A DNA stretch of 64,000 nt from Alkalihalophilus marmarensis DSM 21297 (GTDB lineage: Bacteria > Bacillota > Bacilli > Bacillales > Bacillaceae_D): assembly GCF_000474275.2 (NCBI RefSeq), contig NZ_ATAE01000034.1, positions 19,480 through 83,479 of the forward strand, given 5' to 3'. This document shows positions 26,544 to 36,211 of this stretch, in pieces. The position numbers and the translations under genes were made by a program. A model generated the notes under the pieces. It was not told where the DNA came from and did no database searches. It worked only from the letters and a program-made list of their open reading frames with translations. Within the stretch, counting starts at the first letter, position 1. Every line of letters starts with the position of its first letter.

Positions 26544-27830
26544 ATGGCTGACTTACGAATTGACTTTGCAGGAATTAAATCCCCGAATCCTTTTTGGCTG
26601 GCATCCGCGCCGCCAACAAACTCAGGCTATCAAGTGCAGCGTGCCTTTGAAGCAGGGTGGGGTGGAGCTGTATGGAAGACACTCGGAGACCCTATCTTAA
26701 ATGTATCCTCACGCTTTGCAGCCGTAAGTTTTAACGGGCAAAAGGTTGCTGGCTTTAACAATATCGAGTTAATTACAGACCGTCCACTAGAAGTAAACTT
26801 AAAAGAAATCTATGAAACAAAGAAACGTTTCCCGGATCATGTGATTATTGCCTCCCTCATGGTAGAGCCGAGGCAAGAGGCGTGGCATGAGATTGTCAAA
26901 CGGGTAGAAGATGTTGGGGTAGATGGACTTGAGTTGAATTTCGGCTGTCCGCACGGAATGGCTGAGCGCGGGATGGGTGCCGCTTCCGGGCAGGTTCCTG
27001 AACTCGTTGAAAAGCAGACGTATTGGGCAAAAGAAGTTGCCCAGACTCCTGTTATTGTTAAGCTTACGCCGAATATCACAGATATCACTGTAACGGCAGA
27101 AGCAGCCGTTCAAGGCGGGGCAGATGCGGTTAGTATGATTAATACGATTAATAGTTTGGCGGGAGTTGATATTGATTCATGGAATACAGTTCCCCATGTT
27201 GCCGGCAAGGGAGCGCACGGCGGCTATTGTGGTCCGGCAGTAAAACCGATTGCGCTGAACATGGTAGCTGAATGTGCTCGTAACCCGCATGTTAATGTAC
27301 CGATCTCAGGTATGGGCGGTGTCTCCAACTGGGAAAATGCGGTGGAATTTATGCTGATGGGGGCAACGGGTGTTCAAGTGTGTACAGCTGCGATGCACCA
27401 CGGCTTTAGAATTGTAGAGGATATGTTAGATGGATTGAATAATTACCTTGATGAAAAAGGTATTGAATCAGTTATGGATATTGTCGGAAAATCGGTGACT
27501 AATTACTCTGATTGGGGCAACCTTGATCTGAATTATAAAGTTGTTGCACAAATTAATAATGATGTCTGTATCAATTGTAATAAATGCCACATTGCCTGTG
27601 AAGATACCTCTCACCAATGTATTGATATGTTAAAGGACGACCAAGGGAAAGATATCTTAAGAGTTCGCGAGGATGATTGTGTAGGCTGTAACCTATGTTC
27701 GATCGTGTGTCCAGTTGATGGAGCCATTGATATGGTTGAGCTGAAAACTGAACTGCCGGCCATGACGTGGAATGAACGTCAAGCAGCAATCGGGGCAGCA
27801 GGTAACTGCAGTATCCCAACCGTAAAATAA
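26544..27830 (+). CDS. preA: NAD-dependent dihydropyrimidine dehydrogenase, catalytic subunit PreA
   Basis: 428 aa. An FMN-binding dihydroorotate-dehydrogenase-like barrel (NFGCPHGMAERGMGAASGQV; KLTPNITDITVTAEAAVQGG) is followed by two C-terminal 4Fe-4S ferredoxin motifs, CINCNKCHIAC and CVGCNLCSIVCPV. It carries out the first step of reductive pyrimidine degradation with PreT. The start follows CGAGGAGGTAGTTGA. Confidence 0.93.
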   Translation: MADLRIDFAGIKSPNPFWLASAPPTNSGYQVQRAFEAGWGGAVWKTLGDPILNVSSRFAAVSFNGQKVAGFNNIELITDRPLEVNLKEIYETKKRFPDHVIIASLMVEPRQEAWHEIVKRVEDVGVDGLELNFGCPHGMAERGMGAASGQVPELVEKQTYWAKEVAQTPVIVKLTPNITDITVTAEAAVQGGADAVSMINTINSLAGVDIDSWNTVPHVAGKGAHGGYCGPAVKPIALNMVAECARNPHVNVPISGMGGVSNWENAVEFMLMGATGVQVCTAAMHHGFRIVEDMLDGLNNYLDEKGIESVMDIVGKSVTNYSDWGNLDLNYKVVAQINNDVCINCNKCHIACEDTSHQCIDMLKDDQGKDILRVREDDCVGCNLCSIVCPVDGAIDMVELKTELPAMTWNERQAAIGAAGNCSIPTVK

Positions 27831-27908
27831 CAGACTAATCATGTTGAATTGACACACACATGAGGCATGAACGTATAAAACTGAAGAAGGTCAAAGGAGG
27901 ACTAACGA

Positions 27909-29327
27909 ATGAAGAAGTTGATTAAGAACGGCACAGTTGTAACGGCATCTGAAACGTATGAAGCCGACCTTCTCATTGAAGACGGTAAGATTGCAGCGAT
28001 TGGTTCAAATCTTTCGGCAAATGGCGCTGAAACAGTAGATGCTAAAGGGTGTTATGTGTTTCCGGGCGGAATTGATCCGCACACGCATTTAGAAATGCCG
28101 TTTGGCGGCACTGTGTCAAAGGATGATTTTGAATCTGGCACAATTGCTGCAGCTTACGGCGGAACGACGACAGTCATCGATTTTTGCTTGACGAAAAAGG
28201 GAGAGCCAATGCAATCGTCCATTGATGAATGGCACGCAAAATCCAAGGACAAAGCAGTGATTGATTACGGTTTCCATTTAATGATTGGTGAAATAAATGA
28301 TGACGTATTACAAGAGATCCCGAGAGTGATTTCTGATGAGGGAATCACTTCATTCAAAGTCTTCATGGCTTATAAAAATGTCTTCCAAGCTGATGATGAA
28401 ACACTTTTCAGAACGCTTGTTACGGCAAAAGAGCTGGGCGGTTTAGTCATGGTCCATGCTGAGAATGGGGATGTAATTGATTATTTAACGAAACAAGCGA
28501 TTGAAAAAGGGCAGACAGATCCTATTTATCATGCGCTGACCAGACCACCGGAAGTAGAAGGAGAAGCAACAGGCAGAGCTGCTCAATTAACAGGTCTTGC
28601 TGATTCACAGCTCTATGTTGTGCATGTATCATGCAGTGACGCTGTCGAGAAAATTGCGGAAGCTAGACGTAAGGGCTTTGATGTGTGGGGCGAAACATGT
28701 CCACAATATTTAGTTCTCGATCAAACGGCATTAGAGAAGCCAAACTTTGAAGGGGCGAAGTATGTGTGGTCACCGCCACTAAGAGAGAAGCACCACCAAG
28801 ATGTGTTGTGGAATGCTCTGAAAAACGGGGACTTACAAACGCTCGGCTCAGATCAATGTTCGTTTGACTTTAAAGGACAAAAGGAACTAGGAAGAGGTGA
28901 TTTTACAAAAATACCGAATGGCGGTCCGATTATTGAAGACCGTGTAAGCATCCTCTATTCGGAGGGGGTAACAAAAGGGCGCATCTCGTTAAATCAATTT
29001 GTTGATATCACTTCTACTCGTATTGCGAAGTTATTTGGTCTCTATCCGCAAAAGGGGACGATTGCGATTGGTGCGGACGCGGATCTTGTCTTGTTTGACC
29101 CAACGGTTGAGCGGACAATTTCGGCTGATACCCATCATATGGCGGTCGATTATAATGCCTTTGAAGGAATGAAAGTAACAGGGGAAGCTGTTTCTGTCTT
29201 ATCTAGAGGAGAGTTTGTTATTCGAGATAAGCAATTTGTCGGATCTCCTGGTACCGGAAAATATGTGAAGAGAGCTAAATACGGTCAAACATTGACCGCT
29301 AATGCAGATGAAGTGATATCTAAATAA
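27909..29327 (+). CDS. hydA: Dihydropyrimidinase / D-hydantoinase
   Basis: 472-aa binuclear metal amidohydrolase of the cyclic amidohydrolase family. Metal site motif GGIDPHTHLEMPFGG near residues 53-67; the carbamylated lysine is in SFKVFMAYKN (near residue 150); further His in VHAENGD and VVHVSCSDA, and Asp in GSDQCSFD. It opens dihydrouracil or dihydrothymine to the N-carbamoyl-beta-amino acid, the substrate of the nitrilase at 24165. The start follows CAAAGGAGGACTAACGA. Confidence 0.93.
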   Translation: MKKLIKNGTVVTASETYEADLLIEDGKIAAIGSNLSANGAETVDAKGCYVFPGGIDPHTHLEMPFGGTVSKDDFESGTIAAAYGGTTTVIDFCLTKKGEPMQSSIDEWHAKSKDKAVIDYGFHLMIGEINDDVLQEIPRVISDEGITSFKVFMAYKNVFQADDETLFRTLVTAKELGGLVMVHAENGDVIDYLTKQAIEKGQTDPIYHALTRPPEVEGEATGRAAQLTGLADSQLYVVHVSCSDAVEKIAEARRKGFDVWGETCPQYLVLDQTALEKPNFEGAKYVWSPPLREKHHQDVLWNALKNGDLQTLGSDQCSFDFKGQKELGRGDFTKIPNGGPIIEDRVSILYSEGVTKGRISLNQFVDITSTRIAKLFGLYPQKGTIAIGADADLVLFDPTVERTISADTHHMAVDYNAFEGMKVTGEAVSVLSRGEFVIRDKQFVGSPGTGKYVKRAKYGQTLTANADEVISK

Positions 29328-29523
29328 CAAATGAAAAGCGAGCTGCCGCCAGAAGCATTCTATATAGAGAAGATATAGAGAAGCTGGGGAGAGGGAAGCC
29401 AGTCACGCATGAACCTTTCTAAAATGATCGTCCATTTATCATAAGATCAACCAACCTGATAATGGCGCGGTTTAACAAAAGTATGACTGCTAGGTTACTA
29501 GCACATAAGAGGGGGATCACGTG

Positions 29524-30993
29524 ATGAAGAAAAACTCAAGCTATTTAAAGTCTCCTGACCTGCTTCCGATAACGCATGGTGACCGAAAGATCAGCACATT
29601 AGGTTTCGCTATTATCTGGGTAGGTATGGCGGTTGTTTTAGCAGCATTTGCAATTGGTGGAGAAGGGGTTCAATCCTTGCCTCTTGGAATGGTTATTTTA
29701 GCCACCATCATTGGATCAATTGCTATTGGATTATGTATGACACTAACCGGTGATATCGGTGTGGAACATGGATTATCATTTCCGGTCTATATGAGGGCAC
29801 CCTTTGGGACGATAGGCACTCATATTCCATCTCTTATACGAGGGTTTGTGGCCTCATGTTGGTTTGGGATTAACACCTACTTTGGTGCAACGGCCATGAA
29901 TGGAATCTTGTTTGTTTTAACCGGCTTTGATAACTGGTTTGTTTGTTTCTTATTCTTTGCTACGATTCAGGTCATCAATACAGCCCTTGGAATTAAAGCA
30001 GTAGAACGTTTTGCAGATCTTGCAGCACCGATCATTATTATTATATCTGCATGGATGTACACTACCTTATCAGACCAGGCTTTGGCAGCAGGGCGTGACG
30101 TGTGGAGCTGGATTGAAAGTCCGGTAACAGGCGGAGCAGCCGTTACAGCTTTTGCCATTGTTATCATGAGTAACATGGGCTTTTGGGGGACGCTTGCGGC
30201 AGATATGCCATCTATTTCAAGATTTATTAAAGCGCCAAAACTTGAGAGAAATTGGTTTAAACGCAATAAAGGACAAATTGTGGGCAGCTTAATCACACTG
30301 CCAATTGTCCAGACGTTTATGGTAGTGATTGGTGCAGTGTCCTTCATTGCCGTATCCAATTATGACCCGGTAATCGCTCTTCAAGAAGCGGCAAGCGGTA
30401 TCGTTCTTGGTGTCCTTCTCTTAATGATTGTCTTTGCTCAATGGTCTACGAATATATCTGCAAACCTTGTTCCTGCAGCAACAATTTTCTCAAATGTCGG
30501 AGGCCCTAAGCTTCCATTCTGGACAGGAGTAGTAGTAGCCGGTTTAATCGGTGTGCTTGTACAGCCATGGAGTTTATTTGGGATTATTATTCCGGCGCTA
30601 CTTATAGTAGGAGGGATCTTATCGGCGATCGTTGGAATATTAGTAGCAGATTATTATTTCATTCGTAAGCGTCGTGTAAATGTAGTTGATCTTTATAAAG
30701 AGGATGGTCAATATCACTACTGGAAGGGTCTGAATCTTGCTGGACTAATTGCCTGGGTTCTTGGCGGAGGTGCAGCGTACTTCATTCAAACGTATTCTTT
30801 TGCTGTTGGTTTTGTTGTCGGAGCTGCCGTGTATTATGTTCTTGCGAAGTACTGGTGGTTTGAAAAATATCAGCAAGCCGAGCTGAACGATCCGAGTGAT
30901 GAAAAGTATTTAGGGATCACAGTGGGCAGAGATTGGATTATAGAGGATGATGATGAGAAAGAACAAACAGCCAAAACAGCACAAAATGCATAG
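29524..30993 (+). CDS. NCS1-family permease (uracil/allantoin/hydantoin type)
   Basis: 489-aa transporter with about twelve helices. NCS1 marks: FAIIWVGMAVVLAAFAIGGE, FPVYMRAPFGTIGTHIPSLI, and NMGFWGTLAADMPSISRF. Its C-terminus is long and acidic. The 196-bp gap after hydA lacks a clear terminator, so it may be in the same operon. From context it should import pyrimidine bases or dihydropyrimidines. ATG 29524 is preferred to the preceding GTG because of AGAGGGGGATCAC. Confidence 0.85.
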   Translation: MKKNSSYLKSPDLLPITHGDRKISTLGFAIIWVGMAVVLAAFAIGGEGVQSLPLGMVILATIIGSIAIGLCMTLTGDIGVEHGLSFPVYMRAPFGTIGTHIPSLIRGFVASCWFGINTYFGATAMNGILFVLTGFDNWFVCFLFFATIQVINTALGIKAVERFADLAAPIIIIISAWMYTTLSDQALAAGRDVWSWIESPVTGGAAVTAFAIVIMSNMGFWGTLAADMPSISRFIKAPKLERNWFKRNKGQIVGSLITLPIVQTFMVVIGAVSFIAVSNYDPVIALQEAASGIVLGVLLLMIVFAQWSTNISANLVPAATIFSNVGGPKLPFWTGVVVAGLIGVLVQPWSLFGIIIPALLIVGGILSAIVGILVADYYFIRKRRVNVVDLYKEDGQYHYWKGLNLAGLIAWVLGGGAAYFIQTYSFAVGFVVGAAVYYVLAKYWWFEKYQQAELNDPSDEKYLGITVGRDWIIEDDDEKEQTAKTAQNA

Positions 30994-31007
30994 AGAGGGG
31001 ACTGTTT

Positions 31008-31244
31008 ATGTCTGACTATCAAGAATACTTGGCCGAAAGGGATGAAATCGATTATTTAATCCAGCAAGGCTATGTAATTAAGGGAGTTACAGAAAATCTA
31101 AGCGGCGCTTTTGTAGAATTTGAACTGCCTGCTTCAAGCATGAGCCGCGGTCAACAGCAATATGAACGTCTTCATATTAAGACAGCGGATGCGAGAAAAT
31201 ACTTTTCTGTTCTCCTATTAAAGCAAGCTCAAAAAACCGGTTAA
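31008..31244 (+). CDS. Small hypothetical protein in the pyrimidine operon (78 aa)
   Basis: Starts 14 bp after the NCS1 permease stop behind AGAGAGGGGACTGTTT, so it is almost surely cotranscribed. The product is soluble, 78 aa, begins MSDYQEYLAERDEIDYLIQQ, and has a central beta-rich stretch (YVIKGVTENLSGAFVEFEL). No cysteines. I do not recognise a family. A terminator follows at 31250. It may be an accessory factor of pyrimidine degradation; that is guesswork from position. Confidence 0.75.
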   Translation: MSDYQEYLAERDEIDYLIQQGYVIKGVTENLSGAFVEFELPASSMSRGQQQYERLHIKTADARKYFSVLLLKQAQKTG

Positions 31245-31249
31245 ATAGT

Positions 31250-31290
31250 ATGCTGTACTGAGATCAATCGTCTTAGTACAGTATTTTTTT
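31250..31290 (+). terminator. Terminator after the 78-aa gene
   Basis: TGCTGTACTGAGA pairs with TCTTAGTACAGTA over a 7-nt loop, followed by seven T. It marks the end of the first pyrimidine transcription unit. Confidence 0.8.
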
Positions 31291-31429
31291 ATTTAGGGAG
31301 GTTTTCTTACATATCATTTTTAGAGTGAGGCAGGAGATAGTGGACGAGTTATAGAAGTAAGTACAACCTAGATTAATATCGTAATGTTTACTGATTTCTC
31401 TACTCTTTAGAAGAGGTGATATTTAGATA

Positions 31430-33037
31430 ATGAAATCGTATATATCAATTGAAGAGATTGTGAAACGGAAGCATTTTGACCATATTGAAGTGGTGGCGGG
31501 GGCTTTAGGGCTTGATCGTTTAGTCAAGTGGGTCCACGTTGTAGAAGTCGTACAAATCAAAAACCTTTTAAGAGGTCATGAATTAATTTTAACAACGGGA
31601 CTCGGCTTTAAAGATGATCCCTCTTTATTTGTGCAATTTGTAAAACAATTGATTGATTGCGAAGCTGCAGGTCTATGTATTGAAATCGGCACAAACACAT
31701 CCACGATCCCTCCAGATGTTATTGAAATAGCAAATACTCACCAATTTCCTATCATTGTATTTAATCAAGAAGTTCCTTTCGTAGAAATTACACAAGATAT
31801 CCATTCAACCCTTATCAATAAACAATACCAAGTCATATCAGATCTTGAGCATTACTCTCAGCAATTAAATAAGAAACTCTTAGAAATAAGCGAATATGAT
31901 GAGATTTTAACATTTTGTCAAATGTACTTAGATGTACAAGTCGTAGCAAGGTTTAATGAGAAAGACCTTAAATTCTATCCTGAACCTCCTAAAGGAAGGA
32001 GGAGACAGCTGTATAAATTAGCAGAAGAGGCTGCTATGGATAAACAGCCCAAAGTGGCAAAGCAACCGGTCATGTTATTAGGAAATCAATATGCAGAAGT
32101 AATGATTATTTCAAAAGATCGTGATTTAACGGAATATGATTTTTTAATTTTAGACAGAACCGTAACAGCCCTAGCTCAACAGCTCCTTAGAACGATGTAT
32201 GTGGAAGAAAGAAAAAATGCCGAGGAGTCACAGTGGATGTTAGATTGGCTGGAAGGCTCCCATAGAGAGGCTGTCATTGATGAACACCTCGCTTCCCTTG
32301 AACCGGGCTTGAAGCTTAACGGGGCAGTGGTGTGTGTGTGTAAATACCAGCCGGCAAGGCATGGTGCAGATACTGACTGCACCTATTTAAAATTATGGAT
32401 CCGTACCGTTTTTGAGCAGTATGGTTTTCATTTATTTACGATTGATGTCAGGCAGGACCTAGTATTGGTTTTAGGGAATAAAAGGGCTGGTGATGATTGG
32501 AAAGAACGAGCAAAAGAAGCGTTTGAGCGAGTTAGAGCACAAGAAGGCACAGGTGGAAAAAGTGTTTCTTCCTACAGGTTTGGGGTGGGGAAATACATTT
32601 ATCAGCTTGAGGATGTAAATGTTAGCTACAAAACAGCAAGAGAAGCACTGTTGCTTACTAATAGAGCACATCATAAAGAGATGAGCATGTTTTATGATGA
32701 CCTTCATTTATACCGTATCTTATCGGTCATTCACCAGCATGCAAACCTTGATGAAATCGTCAGTGATTACTTAGCACCGGTTATTGAATATGATAAGCGA
32801 TATAATGGACAATTGCTTGAAACGCTAAAAGCCTATTTAACATGCAGCGGGTCGAAGCAAGAAACAGCTAAACGATTATTTATCGTACGGCAAACGTTAT
32901 ACCATCGGATTGAAAAGCTCGAAAAGCTTCTTGGATCTGACTTTATGGAAGCGGAGAAAAGGCTCGCACTTGAATTTATGCTTCTTGCAAAAGATTATTT
33001 AAATGTAGAAGAACAGCTGCAAAAACGGACAGTTTAA
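31430..33037 (+). CDS. PucR-family transcriptional regulator
   Basis: 535 aa. The N-terminal ~125 residues are a PucR domain (IVKRKHFDHIEVVAGALGLD; GHELILTTGLGFKDDPSLFV). A middle GGDEF-like region follows, and the C-terminus ends in a PucR-type helix-turn-helix (CSGSKQETAKRLFIVRQTLY, then HRIEKLEKLLGSDFMEAEKR). PucR proteins control purine and other nitrogen-source catabolism. Here it stands between the pyrimidine genes and their downstream beta-alanine genes, so it is the likely local regulator. It has its own leader after a terminator, and a terminator behind it. Confidence 0.88.
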   Translation: MKSYISIEEIVKRKHFDHIEVVAGALGLDRLVKWVHVVEVVQIKNLLRGHELILTTGLGFKDDPSLFVQFVKQLIDCEAAGLCIEIGTNTSTIPPDVIEIANTHQFPIIVFNQEVPFVEITQDIHSTLINKQYQVISDLEHYSQQLNKKLLEISEYDEILTFCQMYLDVQVVARFNEKDLKFYPEPPKGRRRQLYKLAEEAAMDKQPKVAKQPVMLLGNQYAEVMIISKDRDLTEYDFLILDRTVTALAQQLLRTMYVEERKNAEESQWMLDWLEGSHREAVIDEHLASLEPGLKLNGAVVCVCKYQPARHGADTDCTYLKLWIRTVFEQYGFHLFTIDVRQDLVLVLGNKRAGDDWKERAKEAFERVRAQEGTGGKSVSSYRFGVGKYIYQLEDVNVSYKTAREALLLTNRAHHKEMSMFYDDLHLYRILSVIHQHANLDEIVSDYLAPVIEYDKRYNGQLLETLKAYLTCSGSKQETAKRLFIVRQTLYHRIEKLEKLLGSDFMEAEKRLALEFMLLAKDYLNVEEQLQKRTV

Positions 33038-33049
33038 TCACTCTTATTT

Positions 33050-33077
33050 GCACTCCTTAAAGGGAGTGTATTTTTTA
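33050..33077 (+). terminator. Terminator after the PucR gene
   Basis: CACTCCTTAAAGGGAGTG (33051-33068) followed by TATTTTTTATTTT. Confidence 0.75.
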
Positions 33078-33216
33078 TTTTGTTGATGATCATTATGTGG
33101 AAAAATTTATAGTGCTTATTTGACACAATGTCTAATGCAACCGCGAGCCTTATAACAGATAATAGAAGCATGGATCAAATAGTGTGAAAATTAAAACGAT
33201 TGAGGGGGAGACAGGC

Positions 33217-34680
33217 ATGGCTGTACTAAAAAAATCAACTGAGCTTAAAAACTATATTAATGGTGAATGGGTTGCATCAAATGGGAAAGACACTCTTGAG
33301 GTGCCCAATCCAGCGACAGGTGAAATTCTTGCTTCTGTACCCATCTCGACAAAAGAAGATGTGGATCAAGCAGTAAAGGCAGCTAATGAAGCATTCAAGA
33401 AATGGAAAAATATTCCTGTACCAAAGAGAGCGAGAATCTTATTCAAATACCATACGCTTTTAACTGAACAGCATGAAGAGCTTGCAAAGCTGATTGTACA
33501 AGAAAATGGGAAAGCATTTAAAGAGGCATACGGAGAAGTTCAGCGCGGGATCGAATGTGTAGAGTTTGCCTCTGGGGCGCCTACATTAATAATGGGTGAA
33601 ACCCTCTCAGGGATTGCTGAAGAAATTGATTCAGAAATGTTCCGTTACCCGCTAGGAGTAGTAGGCGGTATCACGCCGTTTAACTTTCCAATGATGGTGC
33701 CATTATGGATGTTCCCGCTGGCTATTGCTTGTGGCAACACTTTTGTATTAAAGCCGTCTGAGAGAACGCCTTTACTCGCAAATAGATTAGTAGAGCTGTT
33801 TACAGAAGCTGGTGCGCCAAAAGGAGTATTAAATGTGGTACACGGAGCTCATGATGTCGTAAATGGTTTACTAGATCATGAAGATGTAAAAGCCATTTCT
33901 TTTGTAGGGTCACAGCCGGTTGCTAAGTATGTCTATCAGCGTGCTGCAGCCGAAGGGAAACGTGTTCAAGCTCTATCTGGAGCGAAAAACCATCATATCG
34001 TGATGCCTGATGCAGATATGGAAAAAGCAGCTCAGCATATTATCAGCTCGACATTTGGAAGCGCAGGGCAGCGCTGTATGGCTTGTAGTGCGGTTGTCGT
34101 AGTCGGCGATAATGATAAATTTGTGAACCTGTTAAAGAAAAAAGCAGATGAGCTGACAATTGGAAGCGGCCTTGAAGAGGATGTACTTCTAACACCAGTG
34201 ATTCGTGATTCTCATCGTGAGAAAGTGCTTGGCTATATCCATAAAGGGGTAGAAGAAGGCGCCTCTTTAATCCGCGATGGACGCAAGGAAATGGATGAAA
34301 TAAAAGAAGGAACATTTTTAGGGCCGACGATCTTTGATCATGTCACGCCGGATATGACGATTGCAAAAGAAGAAATTTTTGCACCGGTTTTAAGTCTCCT
34401 TCGTGCAGAAGATCTTGATGGAGGACTCGAATATATCCGCAAATCCCGCTACGGAAACGGGGCAACTCTTTATTCCAAAGATGCGGCATCAGTAAGGAAG
34501 TTCCGTGAAGAGGCAGATGCAGGTATGCTCGGAATTAATGTAGGGGTACCAGCTACGATGGCCTTCTTCCCATTCTCAGGCTGGAAAGATTCATTCTATG
34601 GTGATTTGCACGTAAACGGAAAAGATGGAGTGAACTTCTTCACACGCAAGAAGATGATCACGTCACGTTTTGACTTTTAA
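33217..34680 (+). CDS. mmsA: CoA-acylating (methyl)malonate-semialdehyde dehydrogenase
   Basis: 487 aa from ATG 33217 behind TTGAGGGGGAGACAGGC. ALDH superfamily: [20 protein letters not shown], and the catalytic Cys in [14 protein letters not shown], a sequence typical of the MmsA/IolA class that uses CoA. It should convert malonate semialdehyde to acetyl-CoA (methylmalonate semialdehyde from thymine to propionyl-CoA). This finishes beta-alanine catabolism with the aminotransferase that starts 33 bp downstream. iolA of inositol breakdown is the same family, but no iol genes are nearby. Confidence 0.9.
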   Translation: MAVLKKSTELKNYINGEWVASNGKDTLEVPNPATGEILASVPISTKEDVDQAVKAANEAFKKWKNIPVPKRARILFKYHTLLTEQHEELAKLIVQENGKAFKEAYGEVQRGIECVEFASGAPTLIMGETLSGIAEEIDSEMFRYPLGVVGGITPFNFPMMVPLWMFPLAIACGNTFVLKPSERTPLLANRLVELFTEAGAPKGVLNVVHGAHDVVNGLLDHEDVKAISFVGSQPVAKYVYQRAAAEGKRVQALSGAKNHHIVMPDADMEKAAQHIISSTFGSAGQRCMACSAVVVVGDNDKFVNLLKKKADELTIGSGLEEDVLLTPVIRDSHREKVLGYIHKGVEEGASLIRDGRKEMDEIKEGTFLGPTIFDHVTPDMTIAKEEIFAPVLSLLRAEDLDGGLEYIRKSRYGNGATLYSKDAASVRKFREEADAGMLGINVGVPATMAFFPFSGWKDSFYGDLHVNGKDGVNFFTRKKMITSRFDF

Positions 34681-34712
34681 TCGATGAACAAATATAGGAA
34701 GGGGAAGGTCAC

Positions 34713-36068
34713 TTGGAGAAGACGAATCAGAAGTTGGATATGAAAGCAGCTGATGAGAAGTACCTTTGGCATTCCATGAAGCCATATAACCCTAACGCTA
34801 CCATGGTAGTGAAAAAAGCAAATGGAGCATGGGTTACAGATAGTGATGGCAATCAGTATCTAGATGGGATGGCCGGTTTATGGTGTGTAAATGTTGGCTA
34901 CGGGCGTACAGAGCTTGCAGAAGCGGCTTATGAGCAATTAAAAGAACTCGCTTATTTTCCATTAACTCAGAGTCATGAACCCGCTATTAAACTAGGTGAG
35001 AAGTTAAATGAAATGCTTGGCGATGATTATGTCATTTTCTTTTCCAATAGTGGTTCAGAAGCAAATGAAGTAGCTTTTAAAATTGCTAGACAGTATCATC
35101 AGCAGCGCGGTGAAGGCTCGAGATATAAATTCATCTCTAGATACCGCGCCTATCACGGCAACTCGATGGGGGCACTAGCTGCAACAGGTCAGGCACAGCG
35201 CAAGTATAAGTATGAACCGTTAGCACCTGGTTTTATACATGTTCCTCCTCCTGATATGTACAGAAGGCCTGAAAATGAAACAGCTGAACCGCGATCTTTA
35301 TCGTCTGTAGGTGATATAGAGCAGGCAATGACGTGGGAATTAAGTGAAACCGTAGCGGCTGTTATTATGGAACCGATTATCACGGGCGGAGGAGTGTTAG
35401 TTCCTCCTGAAAATTATATGAAAGGTGTGAAGGAGGCTTGTGAAGCTCACGGAGCCCTTCTTATCTCAGATGAAGTAATTTGTGGATTTGGACGCACAGG
35501 AAAGCCGTTTGGGTTTCAGCATTACGGGGTGCAGCCGGATATTGTTACAATGGCTAAAGGGATTACAAGTGCCTATTTACCGCTGTCAGCAACAGCGGTA
35601 AAGCGAGAAATTTATGAAGCATTTAAAGGCACAGAAGAGTACGAATATCTCAGGCACGTAAATACGTTTGGCGGCAGCCCTGCGTCATGTGCACTCGCTC
35701 TAAAGAATTTAGAGATTATGGATAATGAAAAATTATTCGACCGTTCAGCTGAGCTTGGTAATCAGATGAGAGCCGATCTTCAGACATTACTGCAAACTAA
35801 CCCATATGTCGGTGATGTCAGAGGCAAAGGGATGCTAATTGGTATTGAGTTAGTAAAAGACAAGAATACTAAAGAACCTCTTGATGTACAATTGGTCAAC
35901 CAGGTGATTGGAGCATGCAAAGATAAAGGCCTCATCGTAGGGAAGAATGGAGCAACTGTAGCAGGATTCAATAATGTTCTCACGCTCTCGCCTCCATTAT
36001 CCATCGAAACAGAGGATATCCGTTTTATCATTGAAACGGTTAAAGATGCATTAAACGGATTAAATTAA
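34713..36068 (+). CDS. Omega-amino acid (beta-alanine) aminotransferase, class III
   Basis: 451-aa PLP enzyme starting at TTG 34713 behind AGGAAGGGGAAGGTCAC. Marks: YLDGMAGLWCVNVGYGR near residues 49-65, FFSNSGSEANEVAFKIARQY, LLISDEVICGFGRTGK with the PLP-binding Asp, and the Schiff-base lysine in VTMAKGITSAYLPLSA. It would transfer the amino group of beta-alanine (from uracil) to pyruvate or another keto acid, giving malonate semialdehyde for the dehydrogenase upstream. The exact amino acceptor is unknown. Confidence 0.88.
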   Translation: MEKTNQKLDMKAADEKYLWHSMKPYNPNATMVVKKANGAWVTDSDGNQYLDGMAGLWCVNVGYGRTELAEAAYEQLKELAYFPLTQSHEPAIKLGEKLNEMLGDDYVIFFSNSGSEANEVAFKIARQYHQQRGEGSRYKFISRYRAYHGNSMGALAATGQAQRKYKYEPLAPGFIHVPPPDMYRRPENETAEPRSLSSVGDIEQAMTWELSETVAAVIMEPIITGGGVLVPPENYMKGVKEACEAHGALLISDEVICGFGRTGKPFGFQHYGVQPDIVTMAKGITSAYLPLSATAVKREIYEAFKGTEEYEYLRHVNTFGGSPASCALALKNLEIMDNEKLFDRSAELGNQMRADLQTLLQTNPYVGDVRGKGMLIGIELVKDKNTKEPLDVQLVNQVIGACKDKGLIVGKNGATVAGFNNVLTLSPPLSIETEDIRFIIETVKDALNGLN

Positions 36069-36090
36069 GTCATTAAAATAAAAGGGTATA

Positions 36091-36129
36091 AGAAACGAGA
36101 GGTCACTCGATAGACCTCTCGTTTCTTTA
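36091..36129 (+). terminator. Terminator of the beta-alanine unit
   Basis: AGAAACGAGAGGT and ACCTCTCGTTTCT pair over a 10-nt loop, then TTTAT. Confidence 0.75.
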
Positions 36130-36211
36130 TTTGGTATTAATATCCATGATTTGTTGTGTTCAGGCGACACAATTATCTTATATAATAAAAAGATAGACAG
36201 ATTCATGGAGA

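Noticed and set aside
14135..30993. Recent duplication of the two NCS1 permeases
   Set aside because: They differ in length and sequence throughout; only general family features are shared.
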